A stretch of DNA of 64,000 nucleotides from assembly GCF_044582145.1 (NCBI RefSeq), contig NZ_JBDODO010000003.1. The stretch is one strand, 5' to 3'. Positions 54,320 to 63,439 of this stretch are shown here, piece after piece (positions within the stretch are counted from its first letter, which is position 1; every line of letters begins with the position of its first letter). This stretch comes from Guyparkeria sp016278265 (GTDB taxonomy: Bacteria; Pseudomonadota; Gammaproteobacteria; Halothiobacillales; Halothiobacillaceae). The translations under genes and the position numbers were made by a program. The notes beneath the pieces were generated by a model. It had not been told where the DNA came from. It searched no databases and saw only the letters and a program-made list of their open reading frames with translations.

Positions 54320-55754
54320 CTCGCCCCCTCCCTGTGGATTCGTTGCCGGTCCCCGGCGCGATGCCGATCTCCCGTTCGAGGGCCTCGCGGACCCGTTCGA
54401 TGTGCATGAAGCGTGAGCCCTTGAGCAGCACGGTCACGGCCGTCCGGCCGTGGTCGGTCAGGCGTTGGCGCAATGCCTGGGTGGCCGACTCGCTGTCCTC
54501 AACCACATCGAGCGAGTCGGCCTGGCCACCACCGGCCTCGAACCCCGCGGCGAGCGCCGCGCCCCCCGGACCGACCGCGATCACCCCCTGGAGTTCCTGG
54601 CCCGCGGCGAACTCACCCAGTTGGCGATGCAGCAGCTCGTCCTCCGAGCCCAGCTCGCCCATGCTGCCGAGCACGGCAAACCGTTCCCCCGGCTGAGCGG
54701 CGAGGTAGCCGAGTGCGGCCCGCATGGACTCGGGGTTGGCGTTGTAGCTGTCATCGATCAATTGCCAGCCATTGGCGAGCACCACCAGACCCATCCGCCC
54801 GGCCGGCGGGTGGAAGGTGGCCAGCCCGGTCGTGATTGCCTCCACCGAGGCCCCCGCCAGGCGGGCCAGGCCGATCGCGGCGAGCAGATTGGCCGCGTTG
54901 TGCGCACCGGGCATGGACACCGCAAGTCGGTCGAACAGCGGCTGGCCGTGTTCGGTGACCGACAGCTCGTGGGCCGTCGCGTCGTATTCCCCGAACCAGG
55001 TTGCCCATTCGCGATGGCAGGGGTCGAGCGTGAAGGTCTCCGCCTGCGGCGCGTCCATCAGCCAGCAATCCGCGCCCTTCGAGTCGAGGTTGACCAGGGC
55101 GCGTGCGGCTGCGGGACGATGACGATAGATCTCGCCCTTGGCCTCGACGATGCGTTCAACCGAGCCGAACTCGCCCACGTGGGCGCGCCCCGCCATGGTG
55201 ACCACGACGATGTCCGGGGCAGCCAACTCGGTCAGCCGGGCGATCTCGCCGACGTGGTTGGCCCCCATCTCAACCACCGCGAAACGCGTCTCGGGCGCCC
55301 AATCGAGCAGGGTCAGCGGCACGCCGATGTCATTGTTGAGGTTGCCGCGGGTGGCCGCGGTGGCGCCGATCTGACCCAGCATGGCGGCCAGCAGTTCCTT
55401 GACCGTGGTCTTGCCGCTGCTGCCGGTGATACCGATCACGGTCGGATCGACCGCCTCGCGCCAGCCGCGGGCCAACCGGCCCAGGGCGGCCAGTGTGTCG
55501 TCGACGATCACCTGCGGCAGGTCGCAATCCGGATGTTCGCGTTCGACCAGCGCGGCGACCGCCCCCTGCTGGGCCGCCTGATCGATAAAACCATGCGCGT
55601 CGAAATTCGGGCCTTTCAGGGCGACGAACAGTCGGCCGCCCAGCTCGGCGCGGGTGTCGGTGCCTACGCCGGCAACCGACAGTGCACCGTCGGCGTTCGG
55701 GGCCAAGCGGCCCTCGGCCCAGCGGGCGATCTGGTCGAGCGTGGCCCGGATCAT
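54300..55754 (-). CDS. murF: UDP-N-acetylmuramoyl-tripeptide-D-alanyl-D-alanine ligase
   Basis: 484 aa. GITGSSGKTTVKELLAAML near 109, VEMGANHVGEIARL near 160, HNAANLLAAIGLA near 282, DDSYNANPESMRAAL near 333. It adds D-Ala-D-Ala, the product of Ddl in the same cluster. Start overlaps the murE stop (ATGA). Confidence 0.97.
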   Translation of the reverse strand: MIRATLDQIARWAEGRLAPNADGALSVAGVGTDTRAELGGRLFVALKGPNFDAHGFIDQAAQQGAVAALVEREHPDCDLPQVIVDDTLAALGRLARGWREAVDPTVIGITGSSGKTTVKELLAAMLGQIGATAATRGNLNNDIGVPLTLLDWAPETRFAVVEMGANHVGEIARLTELAAPDIVVVTMAGRAHVGEFGSVERIVEAKGEIYRHRPAAARALVNLDSKGADCWLMDAPQAETFTLDPCHREWATWFGEYDATAHELSVTEHGQPLFDRLAVSMPGAHNAANLLAAIGLARLAGASVEAITTGLATFHPPAGRMGLVVLANGWQLIDDSYNANPESMRAALGYLAAQPGERFAVLGSMGELGSEDELLHRQLGEFAAGQELQGVIAVGPGGAALAAGFEAGGGQADSLDVVEDSESATQALRQRLTDHGRTAVTVLLKGSRFMHIERVREALEREIGIAPGTGNESTGRGRDAALAD

Positions 55755-57268
55755 GGCGCCACCTCCCGAGCCTGTTCGCGAACCACCAGACGATCATCGA
55801 ACGGACGCACCTGGTCGCCGACTTCCTGGCCGGTTTCATGGCCCTTGCCGGCCACCAACAGGCAATCGCCCGAACGCCCATCGGCGAGCCGGCGGATACC
55901 CGTGGCAATCGCTTGATGCCGATCGACGAGGCGCTCGACCTCCGCCGGGTGCTTCATGCCGGACACGATCGCGTCGATGATCGCCTCGGGCGATTCACTG
56001 CGCGGGTTGTCACTGGTGACGATTACCCAGTCGGCCAGCCGCTCCGCCACGGCACCCATTAGCGGGCGCTTGCCGGTGTCGCGGTCGCCGCCACAGCCGA
56101 AGATCACGCCCAGGCGGGCGCCATGAGGCAACCCTTCACGCAGGCTGGCAAGCACGTTCTCCAGGGCATCGGCGGTATGGGCGTAGTCGACCACGGCGGT
56201 CATGCCGCGACCGACCGCAAAGGTTTCCATCCGGCCCGGCGGGGTCTTGAGCCGTCCGACCTGGTGGGCAAGGGTATCGAGCGTCTCACCGACCACCAGG
56301 CGCGCGGCCAGCGCGGCGAGCAGGTTTTCGGCATTGAAGCGACCAGCCAGCGGCGCCTCGAGCTCGGCCCGTTCGCCGAAGCCGCTGACTGCTAGCCGCA
56401 TGCGGCCCGATTCCGGGGCCTCGAGCACGCCGGTCAGGCACGGGTGGCAGTCGGTCGAGCCGGCAGCCGGGGCCAGCGAGAAGCACAATTGGCGTGGCGC
56501 GTCCTCTCGCGCAGCGAGTATGTCGAGCATCCGTGCCGTCGCCGGCTGATCGGCATTGAGCACCGCCTGATGCAGGCTCGGCAAGGCGAACAGGCGGGCC
56601 TTGGCCCCGAGATAGGCCTCGATATCGCCGTGATAGTCGAAGTGGTCCCGCCCGAGGTTGGTAAATACCCCGGTGCGGATGGGCAGGCCGTCCACCCGGC
56701 CTTGGGTCAGGGCGTGGGAGGAGACTTCCATGACGATCTCGCGCGCACCTTCACGGACCAGCTCGCCGATCAGACGCCAGTTCTCGATCAGGCCCGGCGT
56801 GGTGTTGGTCGTGGCCTGGTACTCCGCTCGCGGCGACCACAACCCCCAGCCCAGCGTACCGATCACCCCGACGGGCTCGCCGTCGAAGCCGATCAACCCG
56901 GCGATCAAGTGGCAGACGGTGGTCTTGCCGTTGGTCCCGGTGACCGCGGTGATCGCGACCGCGTCGTGGCTCCAGCCATTGGCCTGAATGATCAGTTCGG
57001 CGATCGCCTCCTCCGGCCGGTCGACCAACACCACGCCCTCGGCCGGCGTAAGCCCGGCACCGATGACCCCCGCCGCCCCGCGGGCAAGTGCATCCGCGAC
57101 GAACCGATCGGCATCGTGCGACTGGGTCTCGCGGGCATAGAAGAGCGTGCCGGCGTCGAGATCGCGGCTGTCGTCGCTGATCGCGCGCACTCGCCGATCC
57201 GGGGCGCCGGCATGGCGAAGCCGGGCGATCTCTCGCAGACCGATTTCGGGGAATGCCACGCGCGCCAT
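55751..57268 (-). CDS. murE: UDP-N-acetylmuramoyl-L-alanyl-D-glutamate-2,6-diaminopimelate ligase
   Basis: 505 aa. AVTGTNGKTTVCHLIAGLI near 108, TTNTTPG near 150, EVSSHAL near 180, and the Dap-specific DNPRSESPEAIID near 410 (DNPR motif) show meso-diaminopimelate as substrate. Start ATG 57268, one base after the ftsI stop. Confidence 0.97.
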   Translation of the reverse strand: MARVAFPEIGLREIARLRHAGAPDRRVRAISDDSRDLDAGTLFYARETQSHDADRFVADALARGAAGVIGAGLTPAEGVVLVDRPEEAIAELIIQANGWSHDAVAITAVTGTNGKTTVCHLIAGLIGFDGEPVGVIGTLGWGLWSPRAEYQATTNTTPGLIENWRLIGELVREGAREIVMEVSSHALTQGRVDGLPIRTGVFTNLGRDHFDYHGDIEAYLGAKARLFALPSLHQAVLNADQPATARMLDILAAREDAPRQLCFSLAPAAGSTDCHPCLTGVLEAPESGRMRLAVSGFGERAELEAPLAGRFNAENLLAALAARLVVGETLDTLAHQVGRLKTPPGRMETFAVGRGMTAVVDYAHTADALENVLASLREGLPHGARLGVIFGCGGDRDTGKRPLMGAVAERLADWVIVTSDNPRSESPEAIIDAIVSGMKHPAEVERLVDRHQAIATGIRRLADGRSGDCLLVAGKGHETGQEVGDQVRPFDDRLVVREQAREVAP

Positions 57269-57269
57269 G

Positions 57270-59039
57270 TCAACCAGCCTCCCGGGATCGAGTGGAGTCG
57301 ACCACCACGGACGGCAGGTCCCCGGCAATCTGCCCGGCGGGCAGTTCCGGCAGGTTGTCCGGACGGATGTTGAGCATGCGCAGCGCGCCGCTCATTACCC
57401 GCTGGAATACGGGGGCAGCGACATCGCCGGCGTAGACCTGGCCGGCACTGGGGCGGTGTAAGACCACGACCAGGGCCAGCCGCGGATCACTGGCCGGGGC
57501 CAGGCCGGCAAAGACGGTGTTGTAGTCGGTACGGGAGTAGCCGCCCTCGTCGAGTCGGCGCACGGTGCCGGTCTTGCCGGCGACCTGAAAACCGGTCACG
57601 GCCGCCTTGGGTGCCGTCCCGGTCGGCGAGACCACGGCACGCAACATGCCGACCACGCGGTCGGCCACTTCGGGCGCAAACACCGGGCGGGTTTCGGGTG
57701 GGTCGTCAAGACGCAGCAGGCTGGGCGCCACGAACTGACCTCCATTGGCCAGGGCGACATAGGCCGAGGCGAGCTGCAACGGGGAAACCGCCAGGCCATA
57801 GCCGTAGCTATGGGCGGCCGTGTCCGCCACCCGCCAGTCGCGCCACAGGCTGAGTGAGCCGGAGGCCTCGCCCGGGAAGCCCACCCCGGTGACCTGCCCG
57901 AATCCCAATCCGCGATAGGTCGTCCAAAGGGCCTGGGCGCCAATATCCTCGGCCAACAGGCTCGCCCCGACATTGCTCGACTTTTCCAGCAGGCCGGTCA
58001 GGTCCAGCGTGCCGTAATTGCGGTGATCGTGGATGGTGAAACCACCGACTCGACGGTAGCCGGGTGCGGTGTCGATGGTGTCGGACGGCTGCCAACGACC
58101 GCTGGCCAGCGCGGCCGCCACGGTAAAGGGCTTGACCGCCGATCCCGGCTCGAGCTGGTCGACGATCGCGTGGTTGCGGGTAAACGACGGGTCGATCGCG
58201 GCCCGGTTGTTCGGGTTGAACGACGGCGCGCTGGCCATGGCCAGCACTTCGCCGGTGGCCACGTTCATCAGGGTGGCCGAACCGGCCAGCGCCTCATGCT
58301 CCTCGACCGCACGCGACAGCTCTCGATACGCGAGATATTGCAACCGCCGATCGATGGAGAGCGCAACGTCCTGCCCCGGCCGTGCGACCTGAATCACGCC
58401 CAAGTCGACAATCTCGCGGCCATCGCCGTCCTTGAGGATGCGCCGCTTGCCCGGCGTGCCGGCGAGCAACTGATCAAAGCTCAGCTCGATGCCGGCCAAG
58501 CCTTCGTCGTCGATGTTGGTAAACCCGAGCACCGGGGCGGTGACATCGGCAGTCGGGTAGAAACGCTTGTACTCACGCTTGAGACCCACGCCCGGCAACT
58601 TGGCCGTACGCACCGTCTCGGCCAGACTCGGGCGCACCTGGCGGGCGACGTAGAGGAAGCGGCGTGAGCCGTATTCGCGCACACGATGCTGCAACTCGGC
58701 GGCCGGCTGGTCGAGCATGCCCGCGAGCCGGGTGACCGCCTCGGGGTGGGCCCCGATCACCTTCGGATCGATCCAGATCGCGTACATGGCCACGCTGATG
58801 GCCAGCGGCTCGCCATGGCGATCGGTGATCATGCCGCGATGGGCCGCGATGGTCTGGACGCGCTGTTGGCGATCGCCACCCTGCTCGGCGTAGAAGTCCC
58901 GCTCGGTGACCTGCAGATGCACCGCCCGGCCGAGCAGCATCAAGGCCGCGAATGCGAACGCCATCAGCACGATGCCCGCACGCCAGCGCACGCCCAACCA
59001 GGTGGCCCAACGGGTAATGAATGCCCAGACCGCGTTCAT
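57270..59039 (-). CDS. ftsI: Peptidoglycan D,D-transpeptidase FtsI (PBP3)
   Basis: 589 aa septal transpeptidase. One membrane helix (about 20-40), a pedestal domain (HRGMITDRHGEPLAISV near 66), then the penicillin-binding domain with SxxK in EPGSAVKPF near 291, SxN in EKSSNVGAS near 345 and KTG in AGKTGTVRR near 485. Start ATG 59039 overlaps the ftsL stop (ATGA). Confidence 0.97.
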   Translation of the reverse strand: MNAVWAFITRWATWLGVRWRAGIVLMAFAFAALMLLGRAVHLQVTERDFYAEQGGDRQQRVQTIAAHRGMITDRHGEPLAISVAMYAIWIDPKVIGAHPEAVTRLAGMLDQPAAELQHRVREYGSRRFLYVARQVRPSLAETVRTAKLPGVGLKREYKRFYPTADVTAPVLGFTNIDDEGLAGIELSFDQLLAGTPGKRRILKDGDGREIVDLGVIQVARPGQDVALSIDRRLQYLAYRELSRAVEEHEALAGSATLMNVATGEVLAMASAPSFNPNNRAAIDPSFTRNHAIVDQLEPGSAVKPFTVAAALASGRWQPSDTIDTAPGYRRVGGFTIHDHRNYGTLDLTGLLEKSSNVGASLLAEDIGAQALWTTYRGLGFGQVTGVGFPGEASGSLSLWRDWRVADTAAHSYGYGLAVSPLQLASAYVALANGGQFVAPSLLRLDDPPETRPVFAPEVADRVVGMLRAVVSPTGTAPKAAVTGFQVAGKTGTVRRLDEGGYSRTDYNTVFAGLAPASDPRLALVVVLHRPSAGQVYAGDVAAPVFQRVMSGALRMLNIRPDNLPELPAGQIAGDLPSVVVDSTRSREAG

Positions 59040-59296
59040 CGGAACACCACCGTGATCTGATCTTCCGCCGGCGGACGCATGCCGAGTTCCTGGGTCGCGA
59101 TACGCTCGATCCGCCCCTGGGCGGTCAACGTGCCCTCTTCGAGCTGCAACTCGGCGTAGGTCCCTTCGAGACGCTCGATGCCATCCCGTGCCACGGCAAT
59201 CTGCTGGGTCAGCCGCCGATCCTCGGCTACCAGCACCACCACCGCGAGCGCGCTTGCGACGACCAGCACCAGCAAGAAGAGATTGATCGCCCTCAT
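59036..59296 (-). CDS. ftsL: Cell division protein FtsL
   Basis: 86 aa bitopic membrane protein: one helix (INLFLLVLVVASALAVVVLV, about 4-23) followed by a short periplasmic coiled coil (about 25-65). Position between rsmH and ftsI, with 4-nt overlaps on both sides, supports the assignment. Confidence 0.93.
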   Translation of the reverse strand: MRAINLFLLVLVVASALAVVVLVAEDRRLTQQIAVARDGIERLEGTYAELQLEEGTLTAQGRIERIATQELGMRPPAEDQITVVFR

Positions 59297-60216
59297 GACG
59301 CGCGCTCCGCGACCCGCATGATCGCGCTGCGTGCACGCGGGTTCCTGGCGGTTTCCTCGCGGCCGGCCCGAACGGCCTTGCCGAGCTTCTTGAGCGCCAC
59401 CTCGCCGACCGGATTACCGAAGAAGTCCTTGCCGGCGGTGCTGTGATCGCGGATGAAACGCTTGACGATGCGATCCTCGAGCGAATGGAAGCTGATCACG
59501 ACCAGCCGACCACCCGGCGCGAGGTATTCGAGCGCCTGCTCGAGGGCCTGGGTAATCTCGTCGAGTTCCTTGTTGATATAAAGCCGGATGGCCTGGAACG
59601 TGCGGGTGGCCGGATGCTTGTTCGGGTCGCGCCGGGGGATGGCATCGACCACGCATTCGACCAGCTCGGTGGTCCGGGTCAGTGGGGCCTGGTCGCGCCG
59701 GGCGACGATACCGGCAGCGATCCGACGGGCGAAACGCTCCTCGCCGAGCCGAAACAGCACGTCGCGGATTTCCTCTTCCTCGGCGACCGCCAGCCAGTCG
59801 GCGGCCGACGGCCCGTGGCTCTGGTCCATCCGCATGTCCAGCGGACCGTCGAAGCGGAAGGAAAAGCCGCGCTCGGCCTGGTCGAGCTGCGGGGAGGACA
59901 CGCCCAGATCGAACATCACGCCATCCACCGGCTGGTCGATGCCATGTTCGGCCAGGGCCTTGCCCCAACCGGAAAAGGGGGCCCGGATAAACGAAAAGCG
60001 CGCATCCTCGTCGGCCAGTCGGGCCGCGCTCTCCGCCGCCTCGGCATCGCGATCGAAACCGATCAGCCGGCCGTTCGCGGACAGTTTCGTCAGGATGGCG
60101 CGGCTGTGACCGCCACGACCGAAGGTGCCATCCACGTACGTGCCGGCCGGATCGGTGACCAGGGACTCGATCGCCTCGTCGCGCAGCACGGTGTCGTGGC
60201 TGGTATCGACGGTCAT
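59293..60216 (-). CDS. rsmH: 16S rRNA (cytosine-1402-N4)-methyltransferase RsmH
   Basis: 307 aa (MraW). YVDGTFGRGGHSRAIL near 28 is the SAM loop, FDLGVSSPQLDQAERGFSF near 103, LEYLAPGGRLVVISFHSLEDR near 232. Start overlaps the mraZ stop (ATGA). Confidence 0.97.
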   Translation of the reverse strand: MTVDTSHDTVLRDEAIESLVTDPAGTYVDGTFGRGGHSRAILTKLSANGRLIGFDRDAEAAESAARLADEDARFSFIRAPFSGWGKALAEHGIDQPVDGVMFDLGVSSPQLDQAERGFSFRFDGPLDMRMDQSHGPSAADWLAVAEEEEIRDVLFRLGEERFARRIAAGIVARRDQAPLTRTTELVECVVDAIPRRDPNKHPATRTFQAIRLYINKELDEITQALEQALEYLAPGGRLVVISFHSLEDRIVKRFIRDHSTAGKDFFGNPVGEVALKKLGKAVRAGREETARNPRARSAIMRVAERAS

Positions 60217-60665
60217 AGCGACAAGGTCTCCAGGGCCGTGGGCAATTGGTCGTCCTCGTCCGACTGGTCGAGGAACTCCTCGGTCATCTGATTCCAGAGT
60301 GGCTGCGACCAGAGCTCGAGCTTCTTGCCCTGCCCGACGAGCACGGCCGGCTTTTCCAGCTTCGCGTGGGCGCGCAGCGCGGGGGGAATAACGATGCGAC
60401 CGGCCGAGTCGAACTCCACCTGGGTGGCGTGACCGATCAGCATTCGCTTGATGCGGTTGGCGGTCTTGTTGAAGGACGGCAGGGCGTCGATCTGTTTCTC
60501 GATTTCCAGCCAGGTCGCCAGCGGGTAGATAAGGAGGCAGTGTTCCTGGGTATCGATGGTGAGGATCAGCTGGTTCTCATCCTGGGCAAACGCCTCCCGA
60601 TGGCGCGTGGGCATGGCCAGGCGACCTTTGGCGTCGAGATTCAGATTGGTGATGCCTCGGAACAC
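60213..60665 (-). CDS. mraZ: Transcriptional regulator MraZ
   Basis: 150 aa, two AbrB/SpoVT-like halves: N-terminal NLDAKGRLAMPTRHRE near 9 and the C-terminal EFDSAGRIVIPPALRAHA near 88, each with the DxxGR signature. MraZ is a DNA-binding ring that controls the dcw operon. GTG start 60665 lies directly against the TGGGA repeats, with no separate Shine-Dalgarno sequence visible. Confidence 0.97.
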   Translation of the reverse strand: MFRGITNLNLDAKGRLAMPTRHREAFAQDENQLILTIDTQEHCLLIYPLATWLEIEKQIDALPSFNKTANRIKRMLIGHATQVEFDSAGRIVIPPALRAHAKLEKPAVLVGQGKKLELWSQPLWNQMTEEFLDQSDEDDQLPTALETLSL

Positions 60666-60669
60666 TTTT

Positions 60670-60684
60670 TCCCACTTTTTCCCA
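60670..60684 (-). promoter_or_regulatory. MraZ operator repeats
   Basis: On the minus strand TGGGA-AAAAG-TGGGA-AAAAG-TG gives two TGGGA boxes with 5-nt spacers and a degenerate third, matching the known MraZ site (TGGGN repeats every 10 bp). They lie just downstream of the promoter, between transcription start and the GTG. Confidence 0.8.
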
Positions 60685-60703
60685 CTTTTCTACACCTGTG
60701 CGC

Positions 60704-60732
60704 ACTATAGCCCCAGCCAACAGGGCTATCAA
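60704..60732 (-). promoter_or_regulatory. Promoter of the dcw cluster
   Basis: TTGATA (60732-60727) and TATAGT (60709-60704) on the minus strand are 17 nt apart, each five of six to the sigma70 consensus. Confidence 0.8.
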
Positions 60733-60793
60733 GCAAACGGCGGTGTTTTTCTTTTGACCACAAGGAGTTAGCCAACAAAAGGGAGCAAGGCCG

Positions 60794-60839
60794 CCCCCTG
60801 TTTCCAGATAAAAACAGGGGGTTACCACGCATAGGTAAC
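60794..60839. repeat. Tandem hairpins between mraZ and rnpB
   Basis: CCCCCTGTTT (60794-60803) pairs with AAACAGGGGG (60812-60821), and GTTACC (60821-60826) pairs with GGTAAC (60834-60839). They lie about 185 nt beyond the RNase P RNA 3' end on the minus strand. No long T run follows on either strand. Confidence 0.5.
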
Positions 60840-60889
60840 AAAGCGCACGAGGATGCATGGGGCCGCATCCCGGCGCACCGAAGTGCCGG

Positions 60890-60904
60890 TGGGGGAAAGT
60901 GGGA
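60890..60904 (+). promoter_or_regulatory. Second MraZ-like box pair, inverted
   Basis: TGGGG-GAAAG-TGGGA on plus has the same 10-bp spacing as the boxes at mraZ, about 205 bp away and facing the other way. Possible second MraZ site or chance. Confidence 0.3.
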
Positions 60905-61020
60905 AGAAAACGATCTGCCTGGGGCGCTCGGGGAAAAGCGATCAGGACGAGTGGCGACGCGGCGAAACCGCATCCGCCGGCGAGAACGGGGCCGTTCCGC
61001 CGGTACACACAAAATGGGGT

Positions 61021-61372
<352 letters not shown>

Positions 61373-61380
61373 GGCGGCGG

Positions 61381-61408
61381 AGTATAAAGAAACCTCAGGC
61401 CGTGTCGA
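61381..61408 (-). promoter_or_regulatory. Promoter of rnpB
   Basis: TCGACA (61408-61403) and TATACT (61386-61381) on the minus strand, spacer 16 nt, each five of six. Transcription would begin about 8 nt after the -10, at the predicted RNA 5' end. Confidence 0.75.
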
Positions 61409-61506
61409 GGCGCGTGTCACCCCAACGCCGTTATCTACGGGGGAGTCGGGTAGAATTCGAACGCCGCGATCTATCCGATCACACCCCTGCATCATCGAGC
61501 CCAACC

Positions 61507-62682
61507 ATGCCCGAATCGTTCCCCGCGCGTCTCGACACCCTGCGCACTCAAATGACCAAACCCACCGCCAGCACCGTGGACTGCGATCAGGCGGCACGCG
61601 TGATCGACTGGTACTACGAACAGGCTTGGCAGACCGATCACATCGATCGCAACGAACTGCCGTGGTTGCTCGACTGGATGCGCCATTGCCACGACCCTCG
61701 CCGATTCGAGATCGGTGACGGGCTCGCCGTGACCCTACTCGGCGAAGGCCGACTGCAGGAAGCCAGCGACCTGGCCGAGGGACTGCTGAGCGAATCTTGG
61801 GACGCCGGATTGACGCACACCGCGGCCCTGTCCTTGGCCGCGCGGGGCGAAGTGGCCGAAGCGATCACCCGGCTTCGCGATCTGATCGATCACCCCGAAT
61901 TTGCGGCTCTGCCTCCGGAAATTGCGACCCAGGTTCACCTAGACCTGGCCACCCTGCTCCGCCGCCAGGGCAGCCTGTTCAAGGCAATCCGCCCCCTGGC
62001 CCAAGCAGTGAACACCGCCGCTCGTTGTGACGATCCAGCTTGGCTGGAACAGGCGGCCGACATGTTGATCGAACAGCTGGTCGAACAGGGCGGCGCCGAG
62101 GAGGCCGTAGAAATCCTCTTGCCCCACCTTTCGCCCGGTCTCGACGAGAAACGCCTCGGCCTATGGCAGCAGGTGCTCGACCGACTCGGCAACCAACTCG
62201 ACCCGGAACTGCGCGACCGCGGCATGGCCCTGATGGTCCGCGCCGGCGACTACCGCACGGTACTCAACCGGCTCGTCGACCAGGCCGGCAACGACCCGCA
62301 GCAGCAGTTGCTAGCGTTCACGGCCGCCCTGTCGCTGGGTGCACCCGCCGAGATCACCTGCCCGTTGGCCGCGCGCCTGCTGGCTAGCGATTCGGCCCGC
62401 CAGGAAGAAAGCGCCCCGTTGATTGCCGCCGCCTCGGTGGCCGTTGCCGAAAGCCAGCAGGACAAGAATCAGGCCCAGGCAAAATGGCACCGTGACGGCG
62501 TGGTTCAGCTAATTAGCGTGGCGAAGCACCATGGCATCCTCGAAGAGGAGGTGCGGGAGTGGGCCGAGAAGGAACGGCTTTATCACGAGCATGGCGTGAT
62601 CGATCGTGCCGCCCGACATTGCCTGGAGAAAATCGATCGACCACCGGAATGGCTCGCCCAACGTATCAAGCAGGAAGGCTAA
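61507..62682 (+). CDS. Unrecognised helical-repeat-like protein, 391 aa
   Basis: No signal peptide or membrane helix. The sequence is Ala/Leu-rich and reads as stacked helix pairs, for example AGDYRTVLNRLVDQAGNDPQ and SLAARGEVAEAITRLRDLI, like TPR-type or other solenoids, but I cannot assign a family. The C-terminal 60 residues are charged (EEVREWAEKERLYHEHG). It is a single gene between rnpB (divergent) and a strong terminator. Start ATG 61507 has only a weak Shine-Dalgarno sequence; ATG 61552 is an alternative. A TAGAAT lies at 61451-61456 as possible -10. Confidence 0.7.
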   Translation: MPESFPARLDTLRTQMTKPTASTVDCDQAARVIDWYYEQAWQTDHIDRNELPWLLDWMRHCHDPRRFEIGDGLAVTLLGEGRLQEASDLAEGLLSESWDAGLTHTAALSLAARGEVAEAITRLRDLIDHPEFAALPPEIATQVHLDLATLLRRQGSLFKAIRPLAQAVNTAARCDDPAWLEQAADMLIEQLVEQGGAEEAVEILLPHLSPGLDEKRLGLWQQVLDRLGNQLDPELRDRGMALMVRAGDYRTVLNRLVDQAGNDPQQQLLAFTAALSLGAPAEITCPLAARLLASDSARQEESAPLIAAASVAVAESQQDKNQAQAKWHRDGVVQLISVAKHHGILEEEVREWAEKERLYHEHGVIDRAARHCLEKIDRPPEWLAQRIKQEG

Positions 62683-62695
62683 TCGGAGCACATAC

Positions 62696-62725
62696 AAAAG
62701 GCCCTGCCGTTCGGCAGGGCCTTTT
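62696..62725 (+). terminator. Intrinsic terminator after the 391-aa gene
   Basis: AAAAGGCCCTGCC-GTTC-GGCAGGGCCTTTT, a 13-bp perfect stem including the A/T ends, 14 nt after the stop. It may also serve the convergent hns gene. Confidence 0.93.
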
Positions 62726-62785
62726 CTTATCGACCGATTCATCGATCGATTCGCACCTCCCCGATCAAACACCGGGGTCGGTGAT

Positions 62786-63109
62786 TCAGATGCGGAAATC
62801 CTCGAGCTTCTTTCCCTTGTTGAGCTCATCGACCAGCCAGTTGGGGCGCTTACCACGTCCGGACCAGGTCTGGGACGGGTTGGCCGGGTTCATGTACTTG
62901 GCCGGCAATTTCTTACCCGCCTGCTTGCTGCCCTTTTCGAGACCGAAGATGTCGGCCACGCTAGTGTTGAGCTCACTGGCCAGCGCCTCGGCCTCGCGGC
63001 GCAATTCCATGACGCGTTGCTTGCTCCGCTCACGCAGGGCCTGCTCGGCGTCATTGACCAGTTTCTTCAGTTCGTCGGCGGAAAGGTTCTTTACGTCAAA
63101 TTGACTCAT
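62786..63109 (-). CDS. H-NS family nucleoid protein
   Basis: 107 aa. N-terminal coiled-coil oligomerisation part (about 8-50, LKKLVNDAEQALRERSKQ) and C-terminal DNA-binding part with YMNPANPSQTWSGRGKRPNW (about 73-92), the TWSGRGRxPxW-type loop that reads AT-rich minor grooves. Start ATG 63109; an upstream in-frame extension to 63154 is not family-like. Such proteins silence AT-rich, often horizontally acquired genes. Confidence 0.93.
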   Translation of the reverse strand: MSQFDVKNLSADELKKLVNDAEQALRERSKQRVMELRREAEALASELNTSVADIFGLEKGSKQAGKKLPAKYMNPANPSQTWSGRGKRPNWLVDELNKGKKLEDFRI

Positions 63110-63215
63110 TTGGATAGGCACCTCTGAAAAAGTAATGGGCGGAATGGGATTCACTCGAATCGCCTTTCTTTCCGGAGAAAGCCGCGCTTTCCATGGCCCG
63201 GCCCAATGCCTCGGG

Positions 63216-63244
63216 AATCTAGCTCATTAAAACAAACAGGTCAA
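63216..63244 (-). promoter_or_regulatory. Promoter of the hns-like gene
   Basis: TTGACC (63244-63239) and TAGATT (63221-63216) on the minus strand with a 17-nt AT-rich spacer, about 105 nt upstream of the start. Confidence 0.6.
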
Positions 63245-63410
63245 CGCCTACCGAGTCAAAACGGCTTCCTGATGAAAACCCGTTTATTACCCGACACATT
63301 TTGTTGAAACGATTTTCCTCACTGAGAAGCCACCAAATGAGCTCATCCTGATTTTCGATCGTGACGACCATTTCACGACAAAGAAGGAATAAGCACGTGC
63401 CCACCAAAAA

Positions 63411-63439
63411 CAAGAAGGGGTCGCGAGGCGACCCCTTTT
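63411..63439 (-). terminator. Intrinsic terminator downstream of fliK
   Basis: AAGGGGTCGC (63415-63424) and GCGACCCCTT (63428-63437) form a 10-bp stem. On the minus strand it is followed by CTTGTTTTTGG, on plus by TTC. It lies about 95 nt after the fliK stop. Confidence 0.8.

Larger units (their letters stand above)
60666..61020. other. 355-bp intergenic region between mraZ and rnpB
   Basis: It contains the mra promoter (60704-60732), MraZ-type repeats, two tandem hairpins (60794-60839) and an inverted TGGGG/TGGGA pair on plus (60890-60904). No coding frame here looks genuine. Confidence 0.7.

Noticed and set aside
63219..63413. 64-codon minus ORF
   Set aside because: It begins at TTG inside a terminator stem region, has no ribosome site, and covers the hns promoter.
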